DNA of 64,000 nucleotides, from NCBI GenBank assembly GCA_949317995.1, contig OX439036.1:91673920-91737919 (forward strand). Direction: 5' to 3'. Of this stretch, positions 11,971 to 24,834 are shown in pieces; position 1 is the first letter of the stretch; every line of letters begins with the position of its first letter. The notes under the pieces were generated by a model. It was given only the letters and a program-made list of their open reading frames with translations. It was not told where the DNA came from and ran no database searches. The translations under genes were made by a program, and so were the position numbers. The DNA comes from Acholoe squamosa. Taxonomy: Eukaryota > Annelida > Polychaeta > Phyllodocida > Polynoidae.

Positions 11971-12605
11971 CCAACCTCCATCTAACCTCCCCTCCCCACC
12001 CTCAGGGCTTTAGACGTAATACCAAAAGTTCACTACTTCACAAGGTACAAATGCATTGTACACACAGTCCCCTTCCTGCCTTAAACTAAAGCAGCCAACC
12101 ATGACGCACAGAATGGTAGATTAGTGTTATTTATATTCACAGGTACTCAAATAACCACCACGTCGACTTCAGACCTTTATATGTTTAGACATTCAATGTT
12201 TAAAACAGCAACGATACACGGTTCCCAATTCTAATGCTGATATTGCTACATAATTTGGGGAGTGGTCATTCCATTAGTACAGGGAAGGGTAGTTTTTATC
12301 CCCCCCCCCCACCCTCCCCTTGAAGAGTGATCGATACTTTTCTGACTCCCCCTCGTCACTGAAAGGCCGACAACCCCCCACCCCGAGTCAGAACTGCCCA
12401 CCCCCTTCCCCATCGATACAGAATGATTACTCCCTCGTGTATTGTGTAACTTCCCAGAGCAATACATGACGAGCTGACTAGACCTCCTTACTATGACTAC
12501 TAAATTAGACAATAAAACAAGTCTGGCTGACCACATGCATAAGTTATACAGGTACTGCATACAGTTAATTGCCTCGTTGTGGTATAAATGCGATGTGGGA
12601 ATTAT
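11971..12605. other. Unassigned spacer
   Basis: No gene recognised; a C10 run sits near 12302. Confidence 0.4.
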
Positions 12606-12785
12606 GAGTGAGTGAGCAATAGATGTTAAACGCCATTTCGACAACTGAGGTCATATTTATGGCGAGAACTACATTACACAAATTCAGAGGAATGTGTCAG
12701 TGCCCGTGCATATGTGCACCACACACATCCGAGGGGATAGGAAAGAGGAGATATATACACTTTCAAGTGGGCTAGGGAAGCCCTG
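12606..12785 (+). mobile_element. SINE-like GAGTGAGT repeat, copy 2
   Basis: It has GAGTGAGTGAGCAATAG, ACGCCATTTCGACAACTGAG and the 3' hairpin GGGCTAGGGAAGCCC. Close in sequence to copies 1 and 3. Confidence 0.7.
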
Positions 12786-13084
12786 TGGGAATTGTGATGT
12801 ACCGTAAATTTCCATTTGTCTGTATGAATCAGTCCAAAACGAGTGAAGCAGATCGATACTGCCTCTTGTTGCAATATGTTACAAGAATACTACGTTTATA
12901 AATAAAATAGAGGATTGTCTCCCTGACATTATACCATATGATTGTGTAGATCGGAATCGACGTGTACTGGTATGGAAGTGTTTCAATCACACAATTACAC
13001 CACGTCAAATCAGAATATACCACTTCTTCGTCACTGCACTGTACCTAGTTCTGTCTAGTCAACGAAAACATTAATAGACCTGGA

Positions 13085-13292
13085 TTGCGAGGTCCCTCCA
13101 GGTCTATGTATCATGATGCACTAATGCGGACATTTTCTTCTCAGCAACACTGCATTGGAGGATCCTACTTACTCCAAGAGAGCATCAACCGTATATGGTT
13201 GGTATATGATGCATAGATGCAGATTGCCAATCGATTAATCACGATCATTAGGCATGACATATTAAAGGACTAAGTGACCCTTAAAGGGTAAA
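13085..13292. mobile_element. Cloverleaf foldback element, copy 8
   Basis: It has ATCATGATGCACTAATGC, ACACTGCATTGGAGGATCC, ATGATGCATAGATGCAG, and a well-preserved CCCTTAAAGGGTAA end. The left terminus is diverged. Confidence 0.65.
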
Positions 13293-16126
13293 TCCAAATA
13301 CAATTACTGGCATCGTTATTTCATGCTGTTGGCATCATTATTGGATATTTATATCATTAAACTAATAAAGGCCCATGATTCATAGAATTGGCTGCGCCCC
13401 AGCAACACCATTCCGCAACGGCATCTACTCTGTAATAAGATATGGCATTGTTGGATGTCTGTACTAACATTATGGATACATGTATGTCAGAATAGGGTCA
13501 TGTATTGTACTGTCTAATACCTTATAACTTCAGGGGGTAATTTAATTGTGGTTCAAGTTAGTAATAGTAGTTTGATTTTAAACCATTAACATTTAACACA
13601 TGTTCTATCTTCTTTGATCTTATAAATCAATAAAAGAGAGAAATGAATGAAACAATTCGATAAATTTGGGGTAAAAAATTACCTAGTACCCGCTTGTTGT
13701 TATAATCTATTGATCATGTTCAGACTACAATCATCAATTAGTAGTGATTAGTGGTATGACCTCTTGAGCAACTTGCCCAAACACCATAGAACCACAATTA
13801 GGTCATATAGGTGTGAAGGCTCAGGGTGGCATATATACTCCTAGCATTATGATGGATTGGAGATATAAAAACAAAAACAAACAAAAAACCAAAAAGAAAC
13901 AACAAAAAACACTCCCACTATGAGTCCTCAGTCACTGAGTTGGTAAGGAGGCGTGGGGCAGACAGAGGAGAGGGGAAATGTTCCACTAGTCAGAGCTGAA
14001 GGTTGGTCTCACCCACGTCTTCTTTGATCGCGTGGTCTGGAAATGTGTGTCTTTATTTTGGAGAAAACGGAGCGGATGCCTGGCAGCCAGTCACCAGAAA
14101 GAAGCCGCATCCCGCGCCTATTTCTTCCACTTTGTTGGAAATGACTTCTCTGATGTCTGACCCTCTTCTCCTCTCTCCCTCCTCTCACCCTACCTCCTCC
14201 TCTACCGCCCCTCTCTCTCCCCCCGCCTGCTACTTGCACCCTACACGCCCCCTGCTAAATCCCCCCTTATTTTACAGCACGAGTTTAGTCTCAACATCAC
14301 CGGTCCATACTGCACTTAATTAAGAAAGTAGTCCCGTTACTGCGAAAAGGTAATCAAATGTTGTTGCATGCATTTGTTTCCCTTATATCTAAAAGAAACG
14401 TTTTTGTTTTCTCCTGAGAGAGTGCATTTTGATCTGAATATAATATTATTATGTGCATGAACTGGAAGGGGCCTCACGAGATTGACCATACGGTCTCGGC
14501 TTGCTGGATTCTACACCAACTAGAACGATGCAAAACCCTTCTCATACGTGTATACTCATTATCATGATCCTCGATATACAAAGCTGAGAGCACGGGATAG
14601 GGGTTTCTGAATATAATCAGCTCCGTTTAAGCTCTTAAGACCTATAATGTCATAGACCTATGGTGTCATAGCATACTCCATCTCGGATCCCCACCCTACA
14701 CCATCTCCTCCTCCCCAACCTCCTTCTGTACCCTTGCCATCCGTCTACCGCTGCACAAAACCTCGAGGATGCATCAAAAGGTGCCTCCTCCAGGGCAGGG
14801 TGAGAAGGGGCATATAGCTCGCACTAAAGTTCACTACTCACTCCCCGGGTACTCACTACATGTGTCTGGTAAGCCATGGCTATGGGTTCATTGAGGTTTC
14901 AAGCACCTGATGAGATTGAACACACTCATACATCAACTATTTGTCTTCAGATCAAGCTCAACTTAATAAATCTCTTAGTAGACTGCAGAAATGATTAAAA
15001 GTCATCATCGACTAACACCGATTGTAACTTCTAATCCACAAGGTAGAAAAAGATGACTGTTTTTACAGTGTTGTGGGGCCTTCAAAGATCGTGCAATGCA
15101 TCAGAACAATATACAACTGTCTTCCAACTTCAATACAAAGGCTGAATTCTGAGACGCTGACTGACAGTCGATGAGAGGTTAGAATGATATGTCTGTTATC
15201 GTTCTGAAAAGGGACCTTCGTCAGCCTAGCCAATAGTTCTGAAATTGAGTATACCATTCTTCTGCAAGGCACCAACCTCTCACTGTTACCGATTACAATT
15301 CCTTAATAATACAACACCAGCCCTGGAGGACCAGCCCCAGTGCACACTGCACTGGCCCTGAAGACACCGGACCGGAGTGGCTTTATTTTCTTTCTTAACC
15401 CCCAATTATCAATGAAAGTTAGGTTTTAAGTCCAATTAGTATTATGTCATGCGGCCGGCATACGTGCTTCACCCTGGTTTTATTAGCAATCAACAATAAT
15501 CACAACTGTCCCCTTGGCATGCTGAAGACGGTGTTTTTAGCTGCATGGAGAGGGCTGAGTGGTAGGTGGATGGAGTTGGTGGAATCCTCCTTGTGAAAAG
15601 TATAAAACCCGTCACAGCACATAATAACATTGATTGTAGACTGCTTTCTGTCTCTAGATGGAAACTGTCTGTTCTCCTGGGTCCGTAATCCCCACAATTT
15701 TACCAGCATTGTATTATATATGAAACATATTCTAATTTTATCATTTCAGAAACCAGTCATACCGCCTCTGGCGTGCAGTCTCTGTCACCATGCCATGGAC
15801 TGACGGTGCAATGGTTAGGCATGACTCCTATAAATCTGCGCGGATTTTATGAAATCTCAAATATTTCAATTTCACAATTTGAAAACCAATGCCTTAAGCG
15901 AGTTAAAACTGCTGACGTCGTGAGAATGTGAGCTGCTGATGGGAAGATGGCGAAAGCTGCACACGTGCCGACAACAAGAGACGCCGCTGTATTCATGATG
16001 ATGCGGATTGGGGTGTGGTAGTAGTGGGGGTCGGGGAGAAGAGGCTAGGGGTGGTTTGGAGGTCGTCGGCGGAATGCACCCTGTGACCCTCCCCCTCCGC
16101 TACACACCTTTCCAGTGGATGAGCAT
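13293..16126. other. Unassigned stretch
   Basis: No gene recognised. It includes an A-rich AAAAAC-type tract at about 13865-13910 and a pyrimidine-rich tract at about 14158-14270 that creates Pro/Ser-rich frames. A CpG-bearing patch at 14020-14120 could be a conserved element but shows no clear exon. Confidence 0.4.
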
Positions 16127-16345
16127 AATCCTTTAAGGTCTAAATGATGCCTTATAATGTTCATGTTCCTTTGTCGTCCTGATGCACCACTGCAGCACTG
16201 CCGTGTGCACCGGACTATCATCCTGACCCTTCAGAGGTGCCTTAGCTCCATAGGGTCGGCATGATGCATGAATGTAGCCCTGGTGAGTAACTCGCCAGGG
16301 CTGGGTTCATGCATCTGACGACCAGAGTGCATTAAAGCACGATTC
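16127..16345. mobile_element. Cloverleaf foldback element, copy 9
   Basis: One of the best copies. It has CCTTTAAGG and ATGATGCC (outer arm), TTCATGTTCCTTTGTCGTCC, TAGGGTCGGCATGATGCATG (central arm) and AGCCCTGGTGAGTAACTCGC (side hairpin). The right outer arm is degraded. Confidence 0.75.
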
Positions 16346-18781
16346 GTCCATAAAATATTGATATGAGGCGTGTGGAGCAGATCCTTACACCACGTAGCTC
16401 CACTCACCTGGACACAGGTACGCCGTGAGTCATGCTGCACGGGGATACAATGCTCATTTACAGGTGTGACGGCATATTAAGGCAGAATTCTACATAATAT
16501 GCCTGTATAACTGAGCATATAACAGTAAATATACATCAACTCTGAAAGCATAGTGTCGAGCTATATGCCGGTTAATCAACAACTGCATCCCATATTACTT
16601 GGGAAAAGTTTTCATCTTACAAATGCTGAATCCAGGAACAAGGAGATAGAAAAGGTGTTCAGAGGCAAACGTGTGATGCCAAGGCTAATAATCCCGATTG
16701 GGAGGTAGGGGTGTTAGGGTGCGACGCTCATTAATTAATTAACCTGCCATATTTCAAACAACACCCAGAAAACAAAAAATGAAGTAAATATAGATTCATG
16801 CGAAAAGATAAAATTATTCAGACAGAGTGTTATCTCTTGGATTGCATTTCCTTGAAGCCTTGAGTCATTACGCTATAGTATGAGTTTTCATTCTATTGAC
16901 ATCACATAGGGCTAATTTGCAAATGGCTAAATAATAAAAAACAAAGAGGTGAAGATGATATTGATATCTTTAATCAGCTAACAGTTATTCAGTGAATATA
17001 ATGACGTCATTATCCAGGACCACACCTATCACTATAACTACAGTTTACCTTACCTGTACTGTCTGTGTTGGTAACTCTATACGAAATGTATATTTGCCAT
17101 GCTAATCATAACTGCTCACTGAATTTACACAGAGTAAATAGCTTTACATTGTACAATGTATACCGTTTTCAGTTTAGCCACATACATGTAGTGTTATAAA
17201 TGTTGATGCACCATAGACCTTGGTGGCTGTGATATTTAATTGTGGTCCTGACCAGATACACTATCGGCTTAGGTTATTAACAGCACTGCTTTTTCTTTAC
17301 ACATGATGCCAAATGAGCACTATCTCGTGGCATCATAATGGCAATCGAGGTAGCATTTCAATCAGTTTGGTATAGCTTCTGTAGAGGCATGACTACAGCT
17401 GTATTAGGATGGACATCTAGAAAGAGCTGATAATGAACACGATTCTGTACAAATATTCATAATACTGGCACAAATCTGTCTGAGGTAAGTATAGTGACCC
17501 ACACACATACATTGGACCTTGGTGCTATCTATAATAAGATAACCCCAGCGGACAGGGCGACAGTATTAAGTCACATCAAACAGATACCGGGACTACCACT
17601 GATATCCTTTTGGCCAGGCTGACCGATTGACCTTCACGTAATACATACAGACAGGTATACGTACCTGTTGTTACCTGAATGTGTGTATATAAATTAAGTA
17701 TACAGGATTTGTGCTGTGATTGGAAATAGGACATATGGAAAACAATAAACACGTGCATACATACATATACTAACAGTTGTGTAATGTACTGCTGGATTCT
17801 GTTTGATGTACAGTCAGAGGACTCGGCATATGTACATGACCGACCATTTCTAGCTCTGATACTATAATTATAGGTCATCCTTAAACTTGGAAATACTTTG
17901 TAAAACAAGATTAATTAATTATTTGTTAAGGTATTATCATAGATTATAATTATTATGCAACTAAATAAAAAAAAAAATGTAATCATTATTCCTGGAATCT
18001 TAAAAAGTACACCCGTGTAAAACTAGGGTATACAATTTCGTGAGAAAAAGAAAGACAAAGGGAAAAAACGTCATTCACGTAATACATTCTTGATACTCCT
18101 GCTGGCTATCATCAATCAATGTCAAAACCTGGTTGCGTAGTCAAAGCAGGTGAGGGGGTGTGAGTGATTCCAGCAGAGGTGAGCAGCTACTGTGAACTAC
18201 TGCTCATCTACTCAGTCCCCTGCTCTGACTAACCCTAAAAATGATCTGGTATATGTAGGGCTGGGAATTTGCCATAAGATCACTCCCATTATGTAGCTTA
18301 TTTTTGTAGTCACACAATCTCAACAGTAACCAGTGCTATTCTACACCACGGGAGGCTAAACAAAAAGTGTTTGGTGTATATCCGCACCAGCAGTTTAGCA
18401 GGTAGCTTTGAGAGTTAACAGGTGTATTATGCACCACAGGGACTCCATGAATAATAAGTTTGCAATTTTGAACAGTTACCAGCGGTGTTTCACATCACAG
18501 TGTATATCTGAAATGTATTGCCAGGACCCTTGTATGTGTTTCGTATACCATTACCAGTTGTAATGTACACCCCCGGTGTACACTACTAGGGTAATCTGTA
18601 CCTGTGAAATTGTATCTGTTTGTATCTGTGTATTGTTATGGTTTATGTTTACATGTGATGTTGATCACTGCAGTGCGGGGTCCCCATGTATCTGTGTAAT
18701 GAGATGGAATCCTTTAAATGGCATTGTACACTACACATACCTTTACCTGTGGCATTATGATTATATATTACACGGTCTCCA
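16346..18781. other. Unassigned AT-rich stretch
   Basis: No gene recognised. ATTAATTAATTAA occurs at about 16730 and similar at 17910. A CRE-centred palindrome is listed separately. Confidence 0.4.
16998..17013. promoter_or_regulatory. 16 bp palindrome centred on a CRE
   Basis: ATAATGACGTCATTAT is a perfect palindrome containing TGACGTCA, the full CREB/ATF site, in otherwise AT-rich DNA. Function is inferred from the motif only. Confidence 0.35.
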
Positions 18782-19324
18782 CGTATAGGGCACTAGCATA
18801 TCAGGTCATGGAGGCCGCCATCTTGCTTTGCATCACGGGTAGGCCCCTGACTCCACAGCAGTGCATTCTGGGTAAATTTCTTATCAGCCACTGTTCACAC
18901 CTCTAAACAATGGTGATTGATAACACTGATAAGGGTGACAAGCTGCACCCTGCCCCTATCTTAATCACCTCAAGTACCTCCCTATTGTTTCAGGTGTGAG
19001 GGGAGTGGATTAGCTTGATAGGGAGACAATGGCCTGGGTGTACTTAATGTGGGGGATATGTGACCTTTTATTGGAATCTTAAAGCTTTATTTTGAATGTA
19101 TTTATTTCTAACTATTAGGTTTAAACTAAGCTTATCTAGTTAAAGTTGGCAGTATTTGCTATACAGAGATATAAATTTCAGAAAATAGCTACAAGTAGTT
19201 AATGAGGAAGTGAGCATCAAAGTAAACTATACAAAGAGGCCAATTGTTGATCTAGCCTCCGAATACATGAGTCACTTAGCTGATTCTCTCAGTACTAGTA
19301 ATAATTATGCTAGTGCCGTATACG
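18782..19324 (+). mobile_element. TA-type MITE family B, copy 1
   Basis: A roughly 543 bp element with 19 bp inverted ends: CGTATAGGGCACTAGCATA at the left, and the right end reads TATGCTAGTGCCGTATACG. The TATA at each end fits duplication of a TA target, as for Tc1/mariner-like elements. An internal foldback pairs CACACCTCTAAACAATGG (about 18895) with CTATTGTTTCAGGTGTG (about 18980). The body is collinear with the copy at 44.4 kb. No transposase frame, so non-autonomous. Confidence 0.8.
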
Positions 19325-19877
19325 GACTTAGCAGGAGTAATTATCAGCCAATGAGATAATCCCAAAGATTCACTGCGGCCCTCTCGGGGGCTGACTGGTA
19401 CCCATCTGATAGGTCTTATCAGTAGAACTTGCTGGTAACAAGCTCCAGCAATGGCGGCGCCCATGGGACAACATGCTACCTCGGAATACAGATATGTGTA
19501 TTGTTATCGCACACTTTTACCTGTGGTATTGTACCTCACACCAGGAGTAGCTCTGAGTCGCTGTGAGCTGTTCCCAATTATTGGGGGTAGCTGGAGGCTG
19601 TAGGGTGGTGGTTTGGTGCCAAGGTTACGGCCAAGGTGGCAGGGGTGGGCGTACAGGGGTATGTGGCAGTGGTTAATTAAGGTGGCTGGTGGTGGAAGCG
19701 TTAGTTGCCAGCTGCCTGCAGGCTGGCCCCTACTGCCCAGCCACATCCATCACACCTACACAACACCCTCATAGGTAAGGGTACAGACTAGAGATTCAAT
19801 TTACACCTATCAGACTCTGCTGTTGCAGTGTAAGCACAGGGCTATAACACTGCCACTTTAAGAGGTCACATAACCCA
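19325..19877. other. Unassigned spacer
   Basis: No gene or repeat recognised. Confidence 0.4.
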
Positions 19878-20002
19878 AATAAATAGAGAGAACTAAACAA
19901 CCATGGTGTACGAGGTGGCCGATCACCCACGAGGGGGGAGACACCCCACGAGGGGTGGATCGGCCACCGAGTACACCAGGGGAGTTTAGTTCTCTATTTA
20001 TT
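19878..20002. repeat. Long inverted repeat, arms about 50 bp
   Basis: The left arm (from AAATAAATAGAGAGAACTAA through GGTGTACGAGGTGGCCGATC) pairs with the right arm (GATCGGCCACCGAGTACACC through TTAGTTCTCTATTTATT). A loop of about 25 bases rich in CACGAGGGG separates them. Arms are imperfect but clearly complementary. It could be a foldback MITE or the end of a longer element continuing to about 20110. Confidence 0.8.
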
Positions 20003-20188
20003 TTATGGTTTTTAGAGGGTTTAATTAACCAAAAATTAACAAAATCTGTTACCATAGTTCCCCGTATGAGTGGTGGTCCACCATTTTGAATGTTTACATG
20101 CACCCAAAACGAGGCTGCAGTACTGGATCGACCGCTGTGGTGGACACGTTATGCCACTGTGAGTGTGGCGATCGGCCCTGCAATACTA

Positions 20189-20420
20189 TCCTTATGGGAA
20201 GAAGTTATTCACATGAAATAATATTAATTTCTAGATACTTTATTGGGGACTGCTGATTCTTATCTGGGAAGTAATGAACTCTGTGGTCAATTATATATTG
20301 CTGTTGAAATCTAAGAAAAACGACCGACCAAACCCAGCACACATAGTATTTATCTCCCGGATTCTTCGGGAATCTGATCTAGTTGTAGAAGAGGTCAGCT
20401 AGGACTGCTTCCCATAAGGA
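20189..20420. mobile_element. TA-flanked miniature inverted-repeat element
   Basis: A 232 bp segment with ends TCCTTATGGGAAG and CTTCCCATAAGGA (the matching extends a few bases further inward with one mismatch), directly flanked by TA on both sides. No open frame. Likely a Tc1/mariner-type MITE; only one copy is seen here. Confidence 0.6.
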
Positions 20421-21172
20421 TATTTACCTAGATGTAACATACAGTACATTACAGGACAATGCACAGTCAGGACCACTACCTCTTTGTGAAATGAGTCTTT
20501 ACAGGATTAGGTGCCTTGCCTAGTGGCAAAAACACTTTATGTTATCAGGATGCTTACATGGCGAATGCAAGAGTCCAGAAAAGACTAGTAATGATCAAGA
20601 CACTTACCTGCTGACAGTGGTAGTCTGGACGGGACTAGATACCACCAGGAGCCCGATGCCTAATACACTAATAGTCTAAAAGGCTTAATACCATCAGTAC
20701 CTGGGATTAGGCACCCGAGTATAATTGTCTGGGGAAAAGTCACCATCAGGATCCTACAAGACCATTGCTTAGTGGTACAACAGGTCCATGCAGGACAACC
20801 AGTAGGTAGCACAGGAACCATTGTTCAGTTCTAGATTGTGTGGAAACATGCAGCATCAGGACCCTCGTCTGGTGATTGGGTACCATCAGGACCCTTACTT
20901 ATTAACAGAAGGTCAAAGAAGGACTAACTGCAGGGATAAAGGGTCCAGGGTGTATAATGTAAGGATAAAGGGTCCGGGGTGTATTCTTTCCTGCACTCCT
21001 CCTGTAGCTACTCGGGCCCCTTTCACCTGTGTAACATGACCACACAAATACATTCCTCACTCCATATGCCACTACTAACACTTCCTTCTCCGCTTCCCCT
21101 CACTACTTCTCAGCTAACCAATTAAAATGTGCTCACCCCGCTCCTCTACGAGCACCTCACAGCTGCCCCCCC
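20421..21172. repeat. Degenerate ACCATCAGGACC-type repeats
   Basis: Variants of ACCATCAGGACC recur near 20470, 20539, 20650, 20693, 20744, 20853 and 20883. A short direct repeat, GGATAAAGGGTCCRGGGTGT, follows at about 20933 and 20962. This suggests an old decayed tandem array. No gene seen. Confidence 0.35.
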
Positions 21173-21362
21173 CCCTTAAGGACAGCATGATGCATTAATG
21201 TATTATGCCCATTGGTCGGCATCATGCATAATATAATCCTAGCGAACGATATGCATGCATCATGGCAACCAGATCTGGTTGAGTGCAGTCCTGGTGAGTA
21301 GACTTGCTAGTGATGCAGATATTTGTGCATAATGACAACCCATGGGCATTGAGGTATAATTT
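21173..21362. mobile_element. Cloverleaf foldback element, copy 10
   Basis: It has CCTTAAGGACAGCATGATGC at the left, ATGCATGCATCATGGC inside, and a GTGCAGTCCTGGTGAGTAGA side hairpin. It is bracketed by a diverged direct repeat of about 45 bp (21125 and 21362). Confidence 0.65.
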
Positions 21363-22282
21363 AAATGTGCTTACTCCGCTCTAAGAGCAACAGACAGTTG
21401 CTCCCCTGTGTAGTGGTGCTCTCTTAGTCTGAGCAGCTATGAGTAAAAATACCTTCTCATAGGACGAAGGGGGTATTGGTGCTGGTAAAAATACAACGGT
21501 AGTGAGTGCTAGTGATTAAGGTAGATTAGGTGGCGTGACCCACTTGGTGATGGGGAGATTGAGGATGGAAAGGTTGATGGGGATAGTAGGATAATACATT
21601 GTTAAACTTGAGTCTGAGTCTGTCTTCAAGGGAGGCATTTTTAGAGGACAGGCCTAGGTCAGTCGTATCTGAAAGCTCCCCAGCCGGGAGGGTGATGTGG
21701 GCAGAGGCAGTGGGGCTCTAAACCTCTGAGGAAATTCTCTCCCATTTTCTATTACCCAAAGTCACAAAATAATTGATAAGTTATAAGAAAAAATTACAGA
21801 AAATCTAAAACAAATCAGGAAATGACTTGATGAAATTTAGAAAAAAAAATCAGCCTATTTAGTAATAGAAATTACCTCTTTAAGAAAAACAGAGAGATTT
21901 CTAAACCAGGGGCCAGGAGTAGAAGGACTCAATTGGACCCTTCTCTTATCTCTTATCTCTGATCTTCTCAAAACTACTCCCGACTGACCACCAACTGAGG
22001 ATGGCGTTTGTTGTGTATCCATCTGGGATTGTGAGAAGTAAAAACCGTTTTCCCGCTTCTCGTGATTATCTTTTTCAGCCGAGCAACTGTAAATCATGGG
22101 TTTAGAAGATATTTTAGTGAAGAAAAAGGGCATGGCACATTTTACACATAAATGGCCGTTGAGGGAGAAACTTTCATCGAGTTCTCTCGGTCTATTCTGT
22201 GGTATATATCACGCACTGTATACTCCATGACCTCTATGGGGCCACACACCAAGAGGATAAGCAGCATGGGAGTGGGGGGGGG
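21363..22282. other. Unassigned stretch
   Basis: No gene recognised; AT-rich from 21770 to 21860. Confidence 0.4.
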
Positions 22283-22345
22283 GTAAACTCTTTGTGTGCT
22301 ACATAATGCTCCAATGCGTTATGTTAATTTGTCGTCATAGTATGG
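22283..22345. mobile_element. Cloverleaf element fragment
   Basis: AACTCTTTGTGTGCTACATA, then ATGCTCCAATGCGTTATG and TTTGTCGTCATAGTATGG, match the outer arm and first side hairpin out of full context. Confidence 0.35.
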
Positions 22346-22393
22346 CTTGTAAAAAGAACGTTTTGGGCCTAAATATGCATTTTGTTGATTTCT

Positions 22394-22407
22394 GTTGCCA
22401 TGGAAAC
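22394..22407. promoter_or_regulatory. RFX X-box-like site
   Basis: GTTGCCATGGAAAC closely matches the RFX X-box (GTTGCCATGGCAAC type). The surrounding sequence shows no promoter or exon. Motif match only. Confidence 0.35.
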
Positions 22408-22529
22408 ATGATTTTCATTCTAAATAGGAAAATCAATGATCCCATTCAAAAGAATCTTTCACCAGGTTTACTATGGTGAAAACAGAACGAAAATACCATT
22501 TCTAGATCAAAAGTTATAAGCAAAAGAAT

Positions 22530-22578
22530 AAGAAAATTATGCTAATTTAGCTAATTAGCATAAATTATGCTAATTATA
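22530..22578. repeat. ATGCTAATT palindromic cluster
   Basis: Three alternating copies of TTATGCTAATT or its complement form an AT-rich palindrome; TAGCTAATTAGCATAA lies at its centre. Confidence 0.5.
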
Positions 22579-22757
22579 GATGTATCTCATGACCAATTAG
22601 GCGTCTATCTTATTGCCATTCCGGAAATGGTCATACCTACCCATATTTAGCAAGCCATTCCCCTGAAACTATCAGGAGTATCTTCTCTTGCAATATATCA
22701 CTGGGAAGCTAGTGATCTGAATCTTAAAGTTGACTTTTAGCACGGAGCACTCTTTCT

Positions 22758-22791
22758 CCTTGCCTCTACACATACAGGTGTAGAGGCAAGG
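22758..22791. repeat. Perfect 14 bp stem hairpin
   Basis: CCTTGCCTCTACAC, a six-base loop ATACAG, then GTGTAGAGGCAAGG. The stem is perfect. A third GCCTCTA occurs just downstream (about 22794). Confidence 0.85.
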
Positions 22792-22942
22792 CATGCCTCT
22801 ATACATGCATGGGGTAGATTCAACAGTGCTTCATTTTAAACTGGATTTCATAGATGAGTTTATTGAAAATAATGCTCAAAGAAGTTTCATATCAGACTGA
22901 TGGATCCCCACCCCTTAAAACAACACACAGAGGAGAAATGAG

Positions 22943-23120
22943 GAGTGGGTGAATAATAGATGTTTAACGCTATTTCGACAGCTGAGGTCATAGTCATGAC
23001 GAGAACGACATTACACAATTTCACAGAGGAAAGTGTCGGTGCCCACGCATGTGCACCAGACACATCGGAGGGGATAGGAAAGAAGAAAAATATACCCTTT
23101 TCAGTGGGCTAGGGAAGCCC
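22943..23120 (+). mobile_element. SINE-like GAGTGAGT repeat, copy 3
   Basis: The start is altered to GAGTGGGTGAATAATAG, followed by ACGCTATTTCGACAGCTGAG and the 3' hairpin GGGCTAGGGAAGCCC. A CT/TA microsatellite begins about 20 bp after its end. Confidence 0.7.
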
Positions 23121-23138
23121 AACCGGAGAAATGTACGG

Positions 23139-23828
<690 letters not shown>

Positions 23829-24066
23829 ACCCCTTAAGGATTGCACAGGTAATGCATTTTGTCGATTTCTGGTCAGAATCAATGAGTGCAGCCCTGGTGA
23901 GCAGCTTCCAGTCCATGGCTGCATTTATAGTGCATCAGGCTGATCCTACTGGGTGAAACAATCTTGTATGACCAGAAACCAATGCAGCAATGTCGAGTTA
24001 CTCACCATGGTTGCATTCATGCACCAAGAAGGCAATTTGGGGACAATATAGTCCTTAAAATGGTTA
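23829..24066. mobile_element. Cloverleaf foldback element, copy 11
   Basis: It has CCCCTTAAGGATTGCA at the left, GAGTGCAGCCCTGGTGAGCA (side hairpin), GAGTTACTCACCATGG (second side hairpin), and ends GTCCTTAAAATGGTTA. Confidence 0.65.
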
Positions 24067-24799
24067 GACCTTTAAGTAATACAAAATTTTATGCTGTCCC
24101 TCACACACATGCCCCATGTTATCTATCAACCTATACAATTCCATTCACACAGGGGGCCACATATGGACAAAGTAGTATTTAAACAAACTTGAATTTTATG
24201 GCACTTATTGCTTCAATTCTCATTTGAAAATCGGTTTATTTCTACTTCATCCTTTCTGGACATAGGAGTTTCTTTGGCTTTCTATTCAGATTTAATTGGG
24301 CATATCAATAATGAATGACGTTTCTCCCAATATCCCCAATGGATGGATGTTTGTCGTAATAGTACAAACATTTATTTAACGTAGTGGTTGCTCATGCACA
24401 AGGCCTATCGCCTCTTATTATCTACTAATTGTTTCCTTCCTTATATTCTTTACGGCCGCCAGTGGGAGGATTTATTTGTATTTAGCTTTGTAATAAGGGA
24501 AAGTTGTGGTTGAGTGATTGGTGTAAGTGGGAGAGTACAGGTAAGAAAGGACGCATACAGTGGTTCCACCTGAGTCATTGTAGACCCACCGTGGGAACCT
24601 GTGGTGGGAACATTCCCGCAGCTACATGTATATGGTACAGCTTTGTTATCCAGTGGCTCTGTAGGTACTGGGATCCACCCTCCCCCCTCCCCCCAAGCGA
24701 ACCTATCCCACTCTGGGCCACGGATCCACTCCAAAGGGGCAGCAGGCTACTTTGATATGCTATGCCATTTCTTGTGGTAAGATACAGCCCGTGCGTATA
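24067..24799. other. Unassigned spacer
   Basis: No gene recognised. Confidence 0.4.
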
Positions 24800-24834
24800 A
24801 ACATTTCTGTATTGAAGTATCGTGACTACACCAA

